Part shown: positions 8,720 through 18,746 of the stretch, piece by piece
Layout of the letters: each line of letters opens with the position of its first letter
Position numbering within the stretch: the stretch's first letter is position 1
Source: an uncultured Sphingorhabdus sp.
GTDB taxonomy: Bacteria; Pseudomonadota; Alphaproteobacteria; Sphingomonadales; Sphingomonadaceae
DNA: 64,000 nt
Direction of reading: 5' to 3'
NCBI GenBank assembly: GCA_905479715.1
Contig: CAJQNR010000082.1
Location: 1 to 64,000, forward strand
Program-made: the position numbers and the translations under genes
Notes under the pieces: model-generated
What the model saw: the letters and a program-made list of their open reading frames with translations, nothing else
Databases searched by the model: none
What the model was told of the DNA's origin: nothing

Positions 8720-9346
8720 ATGAACGATGGACAGTCAACCGGAAGCAACGATCGGCTCTTCGCCGAAGCGATAAGCTGCACGCGCGGCGGGCGGACATTG
8801 TTCCGCGACCTGACATTCAAGCTGGCTCCGGGACAGGCGGGATTGCTCACCGGCCCCAATGGGGTTGGCAAATCCAGCCTGTTGCGCCTGCTCGCCGGGC
8901 TGCTCCAGCCATCGGCGGGATCCTGTACGGTGCCGATGGCGAAAGCTTTGTGTGACGACCGGCTCGCGCTGAACGAGCAACTGCCGTTCGAACAGGCGTT
9001 GCGCTTCTGGGCCAGGCTGGACGGCAGGGTACAGGCCGATGTTGCCGCCGCCATGGCACGGGCGGGGCTGGCCCATCTCGCCGAAGTGCCGGTGCGCTAT
9101 TTTTCGACCGGGCAGAGACAACGGGCCCGGCTCGCCAGAACCTATCTCACAGACGCGAGATTGTGGCTGCTCGACGAGCCTGCCAACGGGCTTGATACCG
9201 ATTCGGTCGCTCAACTGGGGACGGCGCTGCAAAGCCATCTCGATGATGGCGGGATCATTCTTGCCGCAAGCCACATACCCTTGCCAATCCCCTTTGATTT
9301 CACCCTGAAGCTTGAGCCATTGGAAGATTTGGAAGCATGTTTGTGA
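8720..9346 (+). CDS. ccmA: Heme exporter ATP-binding protein CcmA
   Basis: A 208-residue ABC ATPase with Walker A GPNGVGKSS, the signature region FSTGQRQRARLART and Walker B LWLLDEPANGLD. The modified signature (STGQRQR rather than SGGQ) and short length are typical of CcmA. With CcmB it forms the ABC complex that drives release of heme-loaded CcmE during c-type cytochrome maturation. The last codons overlap ccmB by ten bases. No clear ribosome binding site precedes the ATG at 8720. Other ccm genes are not in the window. Confidence 0.92.
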   Translation: MNDGQSTGSNDRLFAEAISCTRGGRTLFRDLTFKLAPGQAGLLTGPNGVGKSSLLRLLAGLLQPSAGSCTVPMAKALCDDRLALNEQLPFEQALRFWARLDGRVQADVAAAMARAGLAHLAEVPVRYFSTGQRQRARLARTYLTDARLWLLDEPANGLDTDSVAQLGTALQSHLDDGGIILAASHIPLPIPFDFTLKLEPLEDLEACL

Positions 9347-9993
9347 TGGGTAGCATCGCCACGATCATCTGGCGCGACGTGCGGCAAAGCTATGCCAGCG
9401 GCGGGACCTGGCTACCGGTAATATTTTACCTCTCTGCTGCAACATTATTCCCCTTTGCGGTGGGCCCGGACCGCGCATTGCTGCTCCAGACCGGCGGCGG
9501 GATTTTGTGGATCGCGGCGCTATTGGCGACCCTGTTGCCGCTTGACCGGCTGATCCAGCCCGATCTCGAAAACGGGGTTTATGACCAGATGATCGTGCGC
9601 GGCCTGTCTGACGAAATAATCGCGGCGGCGCGGATGATGTCGCACTGGCTTGCCTTCGGTCCGCCGCTGTTGTTTGCGGCCTTTCTCGCCAGCGGGCTGA
9701 TGGGACTGGAAGGCGCGGCTCTTGGAACATTGCTGGCAAGCCTGGCGATCGCGACACCGGCGCTGGCCGGTCTCGCGGTGATGATTGCGGCGCTGACCGC
9801 CGGCCTAAAAGGAGCCGGTGCGCTCGGCGGATTGTTGCTGGTACCACTGGCCATTCCGCTACTGATATTCGGGGCCGGCAGCCTGTCCACCCAGGGCAAC
9901 AGTGCCTTGCTGTTTCTCGCCGCAATTTCGCTACTGCTCGTCGCCATCACCCCCTTCGCCGCCGGAGCAGCGCTGAGCGCGGTCAGGGAATAA
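9337..9993 (+). CDS. ccmB: Heme exporter membrane protein CcmB
   Basis: A 218-residue integral membrane protein with about six hydrophobic segments, of the usual CcmB length. The N-terminal IIWRDVRQSYASGGTWLPV and the loop PDLENGVYDQMIVRGLSDEI carry family-typical residues (the LAxLLPLDRLIQPDLE-like region). It is the membrane part of the CcmAB complex in system I cytochrome c maturation. It starts inside ccmA and is translationally coupled. It ends convergent to the chemoreceptor gene, with no good terminator seen between them. Confidence 0.92.
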   Translation: MFVMGSIATIIWRDVRQSYASGGTWLPVIFYLSAATLFPFAVGPDRALLLQTGGGILWIAALLATLLPLDRLIQPDLENGVYDQMIVRGLSDEIIAAARMMSHWLAFGPPLLFAAFLASGLMGLEGAALGTLLASLAIATPALAGLAVMIAALTAGLKGAGALGGLLLVPLAIPLLIFGAGSLSTQGNSALLFLAAISLLLVAITPFAAGAALSAVRE

Positions 9994-10045
9994 CGCCAGC
10001 GCGCCGGGACGCTAGCCGCCCGTGCCGGTTAACCGACCAGAGCGG

Positions 10046-11521
10046 TCAATTGGTTGTCCCGTTTGACGGCGAGAAAAAATCCCACTCGCGGACGTAACCG
10101 AGGAACTGGTCGACATGCTGGTTGAGCTTGGCGGCCTGTTTTTCCAGATCCGTTGCAGACCCCAGAACCTGGGTGGCCGATTCCCCGGTTGCACGCGACG
10201 TTTCCTTCACCTGGGCAATATTGTTCGAAACTTCCTCCGTACCCTTCGCGGTCGCGTCAATGCTGCGCGCCAGATCCTGACCAGCCACGGCCTGTTGATC
10301 CACGGCGGCGGCGATAGAAACGGCCGTTGTTTCGAGTTTCTGGATTTGCGAACCGATGGAACGTAGCGCTTCCACGCTGGCGCTGGTCGATTCCTGCATG
10401 GTGCCGATCTGGTGAGCGACATCCTGCGTGGCCTTGCTGGTCTGTGAGGCCAGTTCCTTGACCTCTGAGGCGACAACCGCGAAACCCCGTCCGGCTTCTC
10501 CGCCACGAGCCGCTTCGATCGAGGCATTGAGTGCCAGCAAATTGGTCCGATGGGCGATGGTCTGGATGAGTTCGACAATCTGGCCGACCTGTTCGGCGGA
10601 GACCGACAGCGCCGTCATCGTCATGTCGGCCTCACCGGCGGCATCTGCGGCCTTGCGCGCCAGTTCTGCGGAGCTCGAAGCCTGGCGACTGATCTCGCCG
10701 ATAGACATGGCAAATTCATCGCTGGCCGCGGCGGCGGCGGTGACACCCTTGGATGCGTCTTCCATTGCCTTTGCAACATTGCCAGTCTGGGTCGAGGACT
10801 GTTCCGCAGACGATGCCATCGACGTCGCTGTTGACTGCAACTGGGCCGATGCAGCCGCGACGCTGCTCACCACGTCGCTGATCGTATTTTCGAACTTGTC
10901 CGCCATGATCCGGATTTTTTTCGCTTGTGCATCCCGCAGGCGGTCCTGCTTCGCTTCATTTTCCTTTTCCCGTTCAAAGGCTTGTTCACGCTCGCTGCGA
11001 ACCTTCTGGAGCTGAACGGACGCACGACGGAACACTTCGATCGAGCGCGCCATTTCCCCAATCTCGTCCTGACGTTCGACATAGGGGATTTCCATATCCA
11101 TCTTGCCTTCGATAACGTCCCACAACATCGGCACGAGCCTTTTAATGCCTCCGGAGACATCCCTGCTAACGCGAACAATTGCAAAGGCACCCCAGCCCAC
11201 GGCCAAGACCATAATCAGGACGAATATCATTTCTGCGCGGTCAGCAATTGCCGAAATATTCGGCGCATCAATGCCCTGCTTCACCAAGTCGACCTGAATA
11301 GCGTTCATCGAGAACCAGCCGACGCCAACCAATGCCAAACCGAAAAGCGAGTTCACCGCGTGATAGATATTGAGCTTGGTCGCAACCGAACAATCGAGAT
11401 ATTTGGTCCAAAGCGAATTGGCTCGCTGGCTGGACAGCGACAATAGCATCTCTTTGGTTTCACTATGGGCCGAACTAAGATCGGGCTTTTGCGTCGGAGC
11501 GGTCGAAGCTGCGGTCATCAT
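10046..11521 (-). CDS. Methyl-accepting chemotaxis protein with minimal periplasmic loop
   Basis: A 491-residue chemoreceptor. Two membrane spans lie near residues 56-75 and 97-117, separated by only about 20 residues, so there is no periplasmic ligand-binding domain. A HAMP region follows, then a signalling domain with the near-invariant hairpin [20 protein letters not shown]. The C-terminus lacks a CheR/CheB-binding pentapeptide. It probably senses a membrane or internal signal, or works with another sensor. The gene begins seven bases after the stop of the GGDEF-EAL gene, so the two form one transcription unit at the end of the che cluster. Confidence 0.92.
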   Translation of the reverse strand: MMTAASTAPTQKPDLSSAHSETKEMLLSLSSQRANSLWTKYLDCSVATKLNIYHAVNSLFGLALVGVGWFSMNAIQVDLVKQGIDAPNISAIADRAEMIFVLIMVLAVGWGAFAIVRVSRDVSGGIKRLVPMLWDVIEGKMDMEIPYVERQDEIGEMARSIEVFRRASVQLQKVRSEREQAFEREKENEAKQDRLRDAQAKKIRIMADKFENTISDVVSSVAAASAQLQSTATSMASSAEQSSTQTGNVAKAMEDASKGVTAAAAASDEFAMSIGEISRQASSSAELARKAADAAGEADMTMTALSVSAEQVGQIVELIQTIAHRTNLLALNASIEAARGGEAGRGFAVVASEVKELASQTSKATQDVAHQIGTMQESTSASVEALRSIGSQIQKLETTAVSIAAAVDQQAVAGQDLARSIDATAKGTEEVSNNIAQVKETSRATGESATQVLGSATDLEKQAAKLNQHVDQFLGYVREWDFFSPSNGTTN

Positions 11522-11528
11522 GTCTATC

Positions 11529-13049
11529 CTATCCGATTAACTTTTTTTGATCGTTTTGCGAATCTTGCTGGTTGAGGTGATGGGTGATCTCGTCGGGCGG
11601 CATTGCTTTGAAATAGAGCCAGCCCTGGAGATGATCGCAACCAGCTATTCTCGCCAGGTCCGCCTGTTGCTGGGTTTCAACGCCCTCCGCGGTAACCGCC
11701 ATATCAAGCGCACGCGCAACGCTGATGCTGGAAATCATCATCGCACGGGACCCTTCGTCCTCTCCCGCATCAACCACCAGGGAACGATCCAGTTTCAGCT
11801 TTTCAAAGCGGAACATCCGCAGAAAGCCAATAGACGCATAGCCTGTGCCAAAATCATCCAGCGCGATATTGACGCCAAAACCTCTAATGACGTCGAGGGT
11901 ACGTTCGGCAAGCACCGGATCCAGCACAAGGCAGGTTTCGGTTATTTCCAGTTCCAGCCGCTCGGCCGGAAAGCCGGTTTCCTCCAGAATCTGTCCCAGC
12001 TGAATGGGAAATTCGACATCACGCAGCTGCGCGGGGGAAATATTCACCGAGAGCGTGATATCGTCCCAGGCCAGCGCATCGTTGCAAGCCTGGCGCAGAA
12101 CCTTCAAGCCTATCGGATTGATCAAACCGGATTCTTCAGCGATCGGAATGAAGACATCCGGGCCCATCAGCTCACCATCTGGCCGCGCCCAGCGCAATAG
12201 GGATTCCACCGCGACAATTTTGGACGTCTGGGCACAGACCAGAGGCTGGTAATGCACGTAAAACTCGTCATTCGACAAGGCCCGCCGCATCTCGCCGTCA
12301 ATTTTTTGAGAGACCTCCCGGTTGCGGTCGAATTCAGGTTGATACCAGGTACATCGCATCTTGCCGTTGCGCTTGGACGTATACATGGCGACATCCGAAC
12401 GGCGAAGCAGTTCGGAGGAATTCTGCCGGTCTTTGCCTCTGCTGCACGAGATGCCAATACTCGCCCCGATCACAATGCGGCGATCGTCCACGATGATCGG
12501 CTTTTTAAACAGATCGATAAAGCTGCGGGAGATGCCCTCGACGATGGTCCCGGCAAGCGATCCGGTCATTGCGATCGCAAATTCATCGCCACCCAGACGA
12601 TAGCAACGTGCGTCATCCCCACATAGGTCTGCGAGCATGGCGGCACAATTTTTGATCACCTGATCACCAACATTATGGCCATATTGGTCATTGACCAGTT
12701 TGAATCCGTCGAGGTCGATCAGTGCAATGGCCAATTCGGAATCTTTGGTGCCATGGCGTTGAACATCAATATGAAGCGCGCGCCGGTTCGGTAGGAGGCT
12801 TAAACTGTCGGTCATCACCAGGCGCTCGAGGTGGCCGACATAGACAGCACCGAGACGCGCGAAAACCAGCGCTGCAATGACAAAGGCCAAGGTACCGCCC
12901 AAGATCAGTGGCGACGTCAACGGTATTGAAATCGCGTCGTTCATTACAAGCAGCAGAGCCAATGCGCCAAAGATCAATGTAAGCACGATCAGTGGCGTAA
13001 AAACCAGGCTTTGGGTGCTCCCACCCAATTGCTTCAAGTATTTCCTCAC
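11529..13049 (-). CDS. GGDEF-EAL cyclic-di-GMP enzyme with two N-terminal membrane spans
   Basis: A 506-residue protein. Two hydrophobic spans (about residues 15-35 and 42-65) precede a GGDEF domain with an intact RLGGDEF motif and an EAL domain. In the EAL domain the signature reads ESLLRW, with the other expected acidic and amide residues present: [32 protein letters not shown] and AEGVET. Both diguanylate cyclase and phosphodiesterase activity are therefore possible. The start is a GTG at 13049, supported by AGAGG eight bases ahead. No PAS or GAF sensor is present. Its position between cheR and the MCP ties second-messenger turnover to chemotaxis. Confidence 0.9.
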   Translation of the reverse strand: MRKYLKQLGGSTQSLVFTPLIVLTLIFGALALLLVMNDAISIPLTSPLILGGTLAFVIAALVFARLGAVYVGHLERLVMTDSLSLLPNRRALHIDVQRHGTKDSELAIALIDLDGFKLVNDQYGHNVGDQVIKNCAAMLADLCGDDARCYRLGGDEFAIAMTGSLAGTIVEGISRSFIDLFKKPIIVDDRRIVIGASIGISCSRGKDRQNSSELLRRSDVAMYTSKRNGKMRCTWYQPEFDRNREVSQKIDGEMRRALSNDEFYVHYQPLVCAQTSKIVAVESLLRWARPDGELMGPDVFIPIAEESGLINPIGLKVLRQACNDALAWDDITLSVNISPAQLRDVEFPIQLGQILEETGFPAERLELEITETCLVLDPVLAERTLDVIRGFGVNIALDDFGTGYASIGFLRMFRFEKLKLDRSLVVDAGEDEGSRAMMISSISVARALDMAVTAEGVETQQQADLARIAGCDHLQGWLYFKAMPPDEITHHLNQQDSQNDQKKLIG

Positions 13050-13152
13050 TCCATTATCCTCTTTAAGGGATAGTTGACAGGGCTTTACATCCTTATGACT
13101 AAGGATTGATTAATGTTTTTTTACATAGAGTTACAAGAGGTCCGATAGGCTG

Positions 13153-14007
13153 TTACGATGCGCAAACCTCATATTGGGCTGCCAGTTCGGACTTGATCGG
13201 GCGGTAGAGTCCGATCCCTCCCTTGACCAATGCCAGCTCATCGGTGTGACCGACAATGGTTTCGCCGGCACCAAGCATGATCCAGCCATCGGGATGCAAA
13301 ACCTCCATCAGTCGCGCAAAGGCGCGCTGACGGGTCTCTGAATCAAAATATAGGAGCACGTTCCGGCACAGGATGAGATCGAACGGCCTGATTACGGACA
13401 TCGGATCAAGCAGATTATGGACCCTGAAGCGCATCAGCGACCGCAATTCTTCATTCGCTTCCCAACCCATCGGTGTTTCATTGAAATGGGACAGCATTTG
13501 CGAGACCGGCAGGCCACGTTGTATCTCGAATTGCGAATAGGTGCTCGCCCGGGCGGCGGCTATGGCTTCGTGGGATATATCCAGTCCTGTGATTTCCAGA
13601 TTCCAGCCGGCCCAGCGCGTCTTTTGTTCCAGCAGCAGCATTCCCAGCGACAGCGCTTCCTGTCCGGTCGAACAGCCGGCGCATAAAATCGAGAACGTCT
13701 TTTCTTCTTTGCGCTGCTTTGCAATCTGCGGCAGCACGTGATTGGACAGTTGGTCAAACATCGCCCGATCACGAAAAAAATAGGTCTCGTTATTGAGCAA
13801 GGCTTCGACCACTTGCTGGGCCAAAGTCGAATGGGCGGGCTGGTCGAGCAGGCACACAAGCTGATCGACATTGGATATGCCGATTTGCCGAAAAATGCCC
13901 GAAAGCGCAGTACCAATTCGCCAGCTGCGGTCTTCCGTAAGCTGCTGCCCGGTCCGGGCAGAAAGCAAATCGGCAATGATTTTTTGTGATCCGGCGTTCA
14001 TGCCCAT
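13153..14007 (-). CDS. cheR: CheR-type protein-glutamate methyltransferase
   Basis: A 284-residue CheR. The N-terminal helical domain holds NNETYFFRD, the usual binding signature, and the methyltransferase domain carries FSILCAGCSTGQEALSLGM (the SAM-binding segment) and LILCRNVLLYFD. It methylates glutamates on chemoreceptors using S-adenosylmethionine. It overlaps the end of cheB; the first ATG at 14007 gives a ten-base overlap and an internal ATG at 14001 would give the common ATGA overlap, so either start is possible. Confidence 0.93.
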   Translation of the reverse strand: MGMNAGSQKIIADLLSARTGQQLTEDRSWRIGTALSGIFRQIGISNVDQLVCLLDQPAHSTLAQQVVEALLNNETYFFRDRAMFDQLSNHVLPQIAKQRKEEKTFSILCAGCSTGQEALSLGMLLLEQKTRWAGWNLEITGLDISHEAIAAARASTYSQFEIQRGLPVSQMLSHFNETPMGWEANEELRSLMRFRVHNLLDPMSVIRPFDLILCRNVLLYFDSETRQRAFARLMEVLHPDGWIMLGAGETIVGHTDELALVKGGIGLYRPIKSELAAQYEVCAS

Positions 14008-15104
14008 TTCGTTGCCACCCGACTGGAAAGTATACGGATTGCGAGTTCTTCGGGAGGAAGAATCGCCGATGCCAGTCCCGCTTCAGCCACGGCACGCGGC
14101 ATCCCCCAAACAGACGAAGTCTCTCGATTCTGCACCAGAATCGTGCCGCCCGCATCGACAACGCACCGGGCACCAAGCACGCCGTCGCGCCCCATACCCG
14201 ACAGGATGATGCCAAGAACGGCCCCGTCGAAACATTTTGCCAGCGATTCCAGCATCGGATCAACCGAAGGACAACAGCCATTGGGCACCTGATAACGAGC
14301 GATGCGTACGACGGGTTGCCCATCCTTCAATTCAACGGTCAGATGACCGTCACCAGGTGCAATCAGGACCTCGCCAGGGATCACCGGCATGCCGTCTTTT
14401 GCAATACGCGCCGCACGGGAAGAGGCGATTTCAATCTGGCGGGCGAAGACGGGTATGAAACTGCTCGGCAGATGTTGGGAGATGAATATGGGTTGGTCGA
14501 TATATTTGGGCAGATCAGTCAGCATCTGATTCATCGAATGGATGCCGCCGGTAGACGCGCCAATGGCAATTGCCCTTGCCGGTTTTGACGTCCTGCTGAT
14601 TTTTTTGCGGGTCTCGTCACCGCGGAGGGCACCGGGCCGGCTAGTGGCAGTCGACGAGATACCGATGGCGCGGATGCGTGAGGCAAGTTCGCTGCGATAA
14701 TCGGATGTGAATTCGCTTGGCCGCGGCTTGAGGACAGTATCGGCCGCGCCCATTGAAAGAGCCGCGACGGTGGCTTCTGCTCCCGTCGTCGTGAGCGAAG
14801 AAATGACGATGACTTGTGCACCACCAGCGCATGTCAAAATTTTCGGCAACGCAGCCAGACCGCCCATGCCCGGCATTTCCAGATCGAGCAGGATGACATC
14901 AACCTCGACCTGCGACAGCTTTTCAATCGCATCCTCGGCGCAATTTGCCATTGCCGAAAGGACCAGGTCGTCGGTTTGTTCGATCACCTTGCGCAGCACC
15001 GTGCGAGCGATCAGCGAGTCATCGACAATCATGACACGGATCACGCCTGCCTGCTTGTGATCGCCATGCTCCTGACCAGCTTGATTGATATCGGCCGCTG
15101 TCAT
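13998..15104 (-). CDS. cheB: CheB-type receptor methylesterase/deamidase response regulator
   Basis: A 368-residue protein. Residues about 20-145 form a receiver domain (VMIVDDSLIART with the acidic pair, LLDLEMPGMGG with the phosphoacceptor Asp, and a later KPRPSE lysine). A linker leads to the CheB methylesterase domain, with catalytic Ser in AIGASTGG, His in SQHLPSSF, and Asp in GMGRDGVLGA. It removes methyl groups from chemoreceptors when phosphorylated by CheA. The gene lies ten bases after cheY and overlaps cheR. Confidence 0.95.
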   Translation of the reverse strand: MTAADINQAGQEHGDHKQAGVIRVMIVDDSLIARTVLRKVIEQTDDLVLSAMANCAEDAIEKLSQVEVDVILLDLEMPGMGGLAALPKILTCAGGAQVIVISSLTTTGAEATVAALSMGAADTVLKPRPSEFTSDYRSELASRIRAIGISSTATSRPGALRGDETRKKISRTSKPARAIAIGASTGGIHSMNQMLTDLPKYIDQPIFISQHLPSSFIPVFARQIEIASSRAARIAKDGMPVIPGEVLIAPGDGHLTVELKDGQPVVRIARYQVPNGCCPSVDPMLESLAKCFDGAVLGIILSGMGRDGVLGARCVVDAGGTILVQNRETSSVWGMPRAVAEAGLASAILPPEELAIRILSSRVATKWA

Positions 15105-15114
15105 GTCCTGACCC

Positions 15115-15483
15115 TTAGTCGAACCCGACGATTTGAAGCTTTATCTGCAAAGTCTCGTGATCGAAGGGTTTCATGACATATTCATCCGCGCCGGCGGTCA
15201 TCGCCTCTCGAATGTGGCTGACATCGCTTTCGGTCGTACAAAAAACTATCTTGGGAATATGCCCATTTGGCCGGGCGCGCAGTTCCTTGATGAATTCAAT
15301 GCCGGTCATAACCGGCATGTTCCAGTCCAGCAGAATCAGATCGTAGATCGTCTCGTCACATTTTTCGAGACCGACAAGGCCATTTTCGGCGTCGCTAACC
15401 TCGAAACCGAGCGACTCCAGAATATGTCGCGACACCTTTCGGATCACACTCGCATCATCTACGATCAAACAGGTTTTAGGCAT
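15115..15483 (-). CDS. cheY: CheY-like response regulator
   Basis: A 122-residue stand-alone receiver domain: acidic pair in CLIVDDASVIRK, phosphoacceptor Asp in LILLDWNMPVMTG, the Thr in FCTTESD and the Lys in YVMKPFD. These are all key residues of an active receiver. It would carry the signal from CheA to the flagellar motor or to another output. It is separated from cheW by 74 bases containing an AT-rich stretch, and cheB follows by ten bases. Confidence 0.9.
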   Translation of the reverse strand: MPKTCLIVDDASVIRKVSRHILESLGFEVSDAENGLVGLEKCDETIYDLILLDWNMPVMTGIEFIKELRARPNGHIPKIVFCTTESDVSHIREAMTAGADEYVMKPFDHETLQIKLQIVGFD

Positions 15484-15557
15484 TTCAATTCTCTCAATTA
15501 TCGTAGCAAGTTATCCACTAAGCCTGACCAAAGCCTTAATGTCTCATTCAATGTAAT

Positions 15558-15980
15558 TTAGTGTAAATTATTGATGACCGCATCCATCTTGATCAGCATT
15601 GCCGGACCGACATGCGTTTCGATCAGGCCATCCGAAATTTTCGACCATATATCCCCTGCTCCGCCAGGCACTGGCACGGGATCGGCCAGGGCTTCGACGA
15701 CATCCTCCACGGCATCGACGAGCAGCGCATAATCATACCCTTCGAAATTGAGAACGGCAGCGGTTTTTGTGCCATTGCGGTAGATATCATTTTCCTCAAG
15801 CACCTTGGCACAGTCGATCACGGTCAACGCCCGGCTGCGTAACGAGCTGATCCCGACAATATGGGAAGGCGCTCCGGGAACCGGCGTGATCTTGTCCAAT
15901 TCGATAACCGAGTCCACTTCCAGCGCCGGCATCGCGATACGTTGTCCTGCAAGCTGGACCAGCAAAACCGACATGTTCAT
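15558..15980 (-). CDS. cheW: CheW-like coupling protein
   Basis: A 140-residue CheW domain. Visible elements include LLVQLAGQRIAMPALEVDSVIE at the start in family-typical order, the PGAPSHIVGISSLRSRALTVID segment (a variant of the PNxPxxIxGxxNLRG hallmark) and the closing YALLVDAVEDV strand. It would couple receptors to CheA. Its start overlaps the cheA stop by four bases. It is slightly shorter than average. Confidence 0.88.
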   Translation of the reverse strand: MNMSVLLVQLAGQRIAMPALEVDSVIELDKITPVPGAPSHIVGISSLRSRALTVIDCAKVLEENDIYRNGTKTAAVLNFEGYDYALLVDAVEDVVEALADPVPVPGGAGDIWSKISDGLIETHVGPAMLIKMDAVINNLH

Positions 15981-18334
15981 GAGGCTTTCCTCCCCGTTTC
16001 GTTCAGGGAGGCCAAAAGCGTGCCGCGGTCATAGCGATAGATGATACCGCCCTTGTGATCGGCCGCTTCCGGATCATTGGTAAGGGTAATCACCTGACCG
16101 GCGTGCCGGACTGCGGCCTGCTGACTGCTCATGGTTATCGCGACGTCGACATCTTCGTTGCTGTCAGCGCCGACTATCGTGTAACCCGCCGCCTCGACCA
16201 TCGGGCGCAGGATTGAGCGCACCCAGGGATCGTCGTCATCAATTTGGCAGGTTTTTGATATTTTCCCGGGACCATGGCCATCATGCTGCGCGAACAGCCA
16301 ATGGCAATCCAGCACTCCCACCGCCTCGCCATCATATAATGTCACGCCTTCAATCTCGCCTTTTTTCTCTTCCGGCATCACCGCATTGGCAATGTGAATT
16401 GTATCGATGACATTCTGTATGGCGTAGGCGATCTGGTTTTCGCCATCACTCAATATCAGGAGATTTGTTTCACCTTCACCGGGCGCACCATGGCTTGTCC
16501 CGGCGAGCGGATATATTTCTCCATCAATGACGACACGGGCACTGTCACCCGAAATGCGAATCGCATCGCTGTCGACCGTTTCAATCCGGCTTACCGGGTC
16601 CATCCGGACAATATAACGTTTGCCGTCCAGCCCCAGAATGAGCAACGCCGAGACCGCTTCTGCTTCGACAGTTTTTTGCCGCTCCGCCAGTGCTGACCTG
16701 CGGCTGGTCTTGTTGACATCACTGACCAGACCCTCCCGATCGGCAATCGCGCCTATATAGAGCATCAGCACCAGACTGCCGTCATCGAGCAAGGAGCTGC
16801 CTGTATAAAGCCGGGTTGCGGTAATCGCTGGCGGCAAAGGCTTGATCACCAGTTCCTGATGATCGATCACCTCGTCCACCGCCAGTCCGAACAAGTCGCC
16901 ACCGGCAAGCCTGATCATCAGCAACACGGAATTTTTTGGATCATCGCAGGCCTCAATATCGAGAATCCGCGCCAGCGAGCAACATCGCAAACGCTGCCCG
17001 AGAAATGTCACCAGCAAAGTGTCGCCGGCCTGATCAAATTCCAGAGACTCCGATTTGACACTGACAATTTCTTCAACATAGGAGCGCGGAATACCGAAGT
17101 TCTGATTGCCGACCTTTACCGTCAGTGCCGGAATAATGCTGAGCGTCGCGGGCAGCAGCACAACCAGTCGTGTTCCTTCTCCCGGCTTGCTGCTGACGCG
17201 AATATTGCCGCCCAGACTTTCAATATTGGCGCGCACGACATCCATCCCGACGCCGCGACCGGAAATTGACGTGACATTTTCTGCCGTAGAAATGCCCGGC
17301 TGAAAAATAAGCCCGATGCGATCATTTTCCGGCATGGCCGCGCATCCCTCGGCGGTGGCTATGCCAGCAGCAACCGCCCGGCCGGACAGCTTTTCGGTAT
17401 CGATACCGGCGCCGTCATCGGTAATCGATATATAGATGCTGTTGCCGGTCTGCCGTGCCGTAACATGAATCAGGCCATGTTTGTTTTTCCCCGCGGCAAG
17501 CCGCTCGGCCGGCGCTTCAATGCCATGATCGATCGCATTGCGCAAAATATGCATCAACGGATCGCGCACCAGCTCGATCAGTTCGCGATCGAGTTCCACC
17601 TGTCCCCCCTCGATATCAATCATCACCTGTTTTCCCAGTTCCGCCGAAAGATCGCGAACAAGGCGAGGCAAGGTGGAGAAAAGATGTTCGAGACGCTGCA
17701 TGCGCATCCGTGAAATATCCGCGCGCGCGTCATCGACGATCGTGGAAAGCCGTTCGAACGTAGCGTTGACGATCGGATCGACCTCGGTTTCGCGAAGGGC
17801 GCGGGCCAGTTCATTGCGGACCAGAACAATGTCGGATATCCCGGACATCACCCGGTCGAGCAAAGGCACCGGCAGACGGATCGACCGCGGCGGCCTGACC
17901 GCATTTTTCTTGTTGTCATCGGTCAGCGGTGCCGCGACCAGCGCCTCCGGATCGATATATTCTCCCCCGTCGGGATCCAGAGCCTGAATCAATTCTTCAT
18001 CGCCGTCGGCAGGGAAATCTTCGCCCGCATCAATCGCATCCACCATCGCGACAATCCGGTCGATGGCGGCCAGCACAGCATTGATCAGGCGATCATCGGC
18101 CGTCCGCTTGCCGGCGCGGACCTGAGCCAGCGCGCCTTCAGCGGCATGGCCCAGCTTTTCAATGCGCGGCAGGTCAAAGAAGCCGCTGCTGCCTTTGACC
18201 GTATGAACGAAGCGAAAAATAGTATCCAGGCGGGCGCGGTCAGTGGGATCCGCCTCCCAGGTAACCAGTTCGCCTTGCATGGCTTCCAGCATTTCTCGCG
18301 TTTCCGCTATGAATTCTGCCAGCAGATCGTCCAT
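15977..18334 (-). CDS. cheA: CheA-type histidine kinase with extra CheW-like and degenerate receiver domains
   Basis: A 785-residue kinase. An HPt domain leads, with phosphorylatable His44 in RFVHTVKGSSGF. A P2 CheY-binding domain seems absent. Dimerisation and ATPase domains follow (N box HILRNAIDHGIE, G1 DDGAGID, G2 GRGVGMDVV), then a CheW-like domain. The C-terminus goes on with what looks like a second CheW-like domain (VSALLILGLDGKRYIVRMD onward) and a receiver-like segment starting QIDDDDPWVRSILRPMVEAAG that lacks a recognisable phosphoacceptor site. I start at the ATG at 18334, preceded by a GAGG-GGGGGA stretch; an in-frame TTG lies at 18349. Confidence 0.92.
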   Translation of the reverse strand: MDDLLAEFIAETREMLEAMQGELVTWEADPTDRARLDTIFRFVHTVKGSSGFFDLPRIEKLGHAAEGALAQVRAGKRTADDRLINAVLAAIDRIVAMVDAIDAGEDFPADGDEELIQALDPDGGEYIDPEALVAAPLTDDNKKNAVRPPRSIRLPVPLLDRVMSGISDIVLVRNELARALRETEVDPIVNATFERLSTIVDDARADISRMRMQRLEHLFSTLPRLVRDLSAELGKQVMIDIEGGQVELDRELIELVRDPLMHILRNAIDHGIEAPAERLAAGKNKHGLIHVTARQTGNSIYISITDDGAGIDTEKLSGRAVAAGIATAEGCAAMPENDRIGLIFQPGISTAENVTSISGRGVGMDVVRANIESLGGNIRVSSKPGEGTRLVVLLPATLSIIPALTVKVGNQNFGIPRSYVEEIVSVKSESLEFDQAGDTLLVTFLGQRLRCCSLARILDIEACDDPKNSVLLMIRLAGGDLFGLAVDEVIDHQELVIKPLPPAITATRLYTGSSLLDDGSLVLMLYIGAIADREGLVSDVNKTSRRSALAERQKTVEAEAVSALLILGLDGKRYIVRMDPVSRIETVDSDAIRISGDSARVVIDGEIYPLAGTSHGAPGEGETNLLILSDGENQIAYAIQNVIDTIHIANAVMPEEKKGEIEGVTLYDGEAVGVLDCHWLFAQHDGHGPGKISKTCQIDDDDPWVRSILRPMVEAAGYTIVGADSNEDVDVAITMSSQQAAVRHAGQVITLTNDPEAADHKGGIIYRYDRGTLLASLNETGRKAS

Positions 18335-18746
18335 ATTCCCCCACCTCAAAGATATACTGCCACCATTTGCACGGTGATGGTTGATGAACGGTTAAGATAA
18401 ACAGCAATCGGACGGAGCCATCGGCCCACGGGAAATCAGCCGCGACATGTAGAATCGATCGAAATCGACACATGACCATCCGGAAAACAATTCCTGTCGG
18501 CGGCGACAGCGCGAGCGCGTATCCGCTTCCTGCAACAGCATTGCGTCACCACAATATCCACAAGTCGAATCCTTCAAAAGGACGACATATTCGGCAAGCA
18601 AATTGCGTCTCTTCGCTCCCGAAAAACTGGCGTTGCGTTTCATTGACCCGCGGCGATAAATCGGCATAACCGAGGGAGCCGGAACGTCTTGCCCTTGCCA
18701 CCCGTATATCCGTTTCCTGACACCCCTAATATAGAAAAACCCGCTC
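18335..18746. other. Intergenic region between divergent cheA and putA
   Basis: About 410 bases that must hold the promoters of cheA (minus) and putA (plus). A minus-strand ORF at 18392-18763 (or 82 residues from 18646) encodes a CGYCGD motif but has no good ribosome binding site and runs into putA; I do not accept it as a gene. No terminator or clear operator was seen. Confidence 0.5.
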
